A stretch of 42,371 nucleotides of DNA, from the NCBI GenBank assembly GCA_003696955.1, contig RFGU01000052.1, positions 1 to 42,371 on the forward strand, given 5' to 3'. This document shows, piece by piece, positions 42,201 to 42,371 of this stretch. Under the pieces are notes generated by a model. The model saw nothing but the letters and a program-made list of their open reading frames with translations. It was not told the DNA's origin and searched no databases. Both the position numbers and the translations under genes were made by a program. Position 1 is the stretch's first letter, and each line of letters opens with the position of its first letter. Source of the stretch: Deltaproteobacteria bacterium. GTDB taxonomy: Bacteria; Myxococcota_A; Polyangia; Nannocystales; Nannocystaceae.

Positions 42201-42371
42201 ATGACCGATCCGCAACGACCCGGACGTACCCTCCCCATGGCGCCACCTCCCGGCTCGACACCGGCCCAAGGCGGTACCCAGGTGGCGCCCTCGCCACCTG
42301 CGACCGCCACGCCGGCACCCCCGGGAACGCCGCCCCAAGCCCCGGCCCCGCATGCCGCAGCACCACCGGCC
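42201..42371 (+). CDS. N-terminus of a Pro/Ala-rich protein, cut by the right edge
   Basis: ATG 42201 is preceded by a strong GGAAGGG site (42187-42193), and the frame stays open for 57 codons to the window end. The product begins MTDPQRPGRTLPMAPPPG and continues rich in Pro, Ala, Thr and Gly, without a signal peptide. Such leaders are common before cytoplasmic or membrane domains in myxobacterial proteins; the domain itself lies outside the window. Divergent from tmk with about 146 bases between, in which I see only a TACACT hexamer (42163) that could be a -10 box. Confidence 0.65.
   Translation, partial: MTDPQRPGRTLPMAPPPGSTPAQGGTQVAPSPPATATPAPPGTPPQAPAPHAAAPPA

Overview
The window is a very GC-rich, gene-dense bacterial chromosome segment with almost no intergenic space; the longest stretch without a gene is about 130 bases (24072-24200). 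Three features point to a myxobacterium (phylum Myxococcota), probably of the Nannocystis/Plesiocystis type. There is a MYXO-CTERM-like sorting tail (Gly-Cys-Gly-Cys, hydrophobic helix, Arg cluster) at 26840-26945. There are several lipoproteins with long Gly/Thr/Ser linkers. There is a protein resembling the Myxococcus paralogue family TIGR02265/DUF2378. The phylum is well supported; the family-level guess is inference. No RNA gene, insertion sequence, prophage or CRISPR array was seen.

Left part (1-8460). The first bases hold the start of a leftward lipoprotein gene cut by the window edge. Divergent from it is a tight three-gene operon (292-7006): an FGGY-family carbohydrate kinase, a close homologue of eukaryotic sphingosine-1-phosphate lyase, and a fused 5-oxoprolinase/hydantoinase (HyuA+HyuB). 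The kinase and lyase overlap by 4 bases. A kinase followed by a phosphate-dependent C-C lyase suggests a catabolic route of unknown substrate. A glycosyltransferase-39-like membrane protein converges on this operon and overlaps its 3' end by 88 bases.

Envelope block (8508-26945). Leftward: an outer-membrane protein that appears to join a degenerate M1-peptidase-like domain to a beta-barrel. Rightward: an OmpA-family barrel protein. Then a long leftward series: a von Willebrand A lipoprotein, a RodZ-like membrane HTH protein, the Mg2+ channel MgtE, RecO, a beta-propeller-type putative lipoprotein, a 1224-residue Cys-rich lipoprotein and an FHA protein. Upstream of the vWA gene lie a good intrinsic terminator, a further hairpin and a palindrome. 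A second Gly/Thr/Ser-linker lipoprotein and a divergent MYXO-CTERM protein with a damaged metzincin zinc motif complete the block.

Right part (26950-42371) is mostly housekeeping: YgfZ-like folate-binding protein, TolC plus MlaC, a TIGR02265-like protein, an SRAP (HMCES/YedK) protein, an accD-folC-AMIN operon, purM followed by an FAD oxidoreductase with an altered dinucleotide loop, a DUF1801 protein with a Lys-rich tail, an era-der GTPase operon, a small membrane protein, a GspC/PDZ-like lipoprotein, thymidylate kinase with an altered Walker A lysine, and the start of a Pro/Ala-rich protein cut by the right edge.

The best candidates for something new are the FGGY kinase / S1P-lyase / oxoprolinase operon, the M1-like/barrel fusion, and the vWA-to-FHA surface lipoprotein series built around mgtE and recO.
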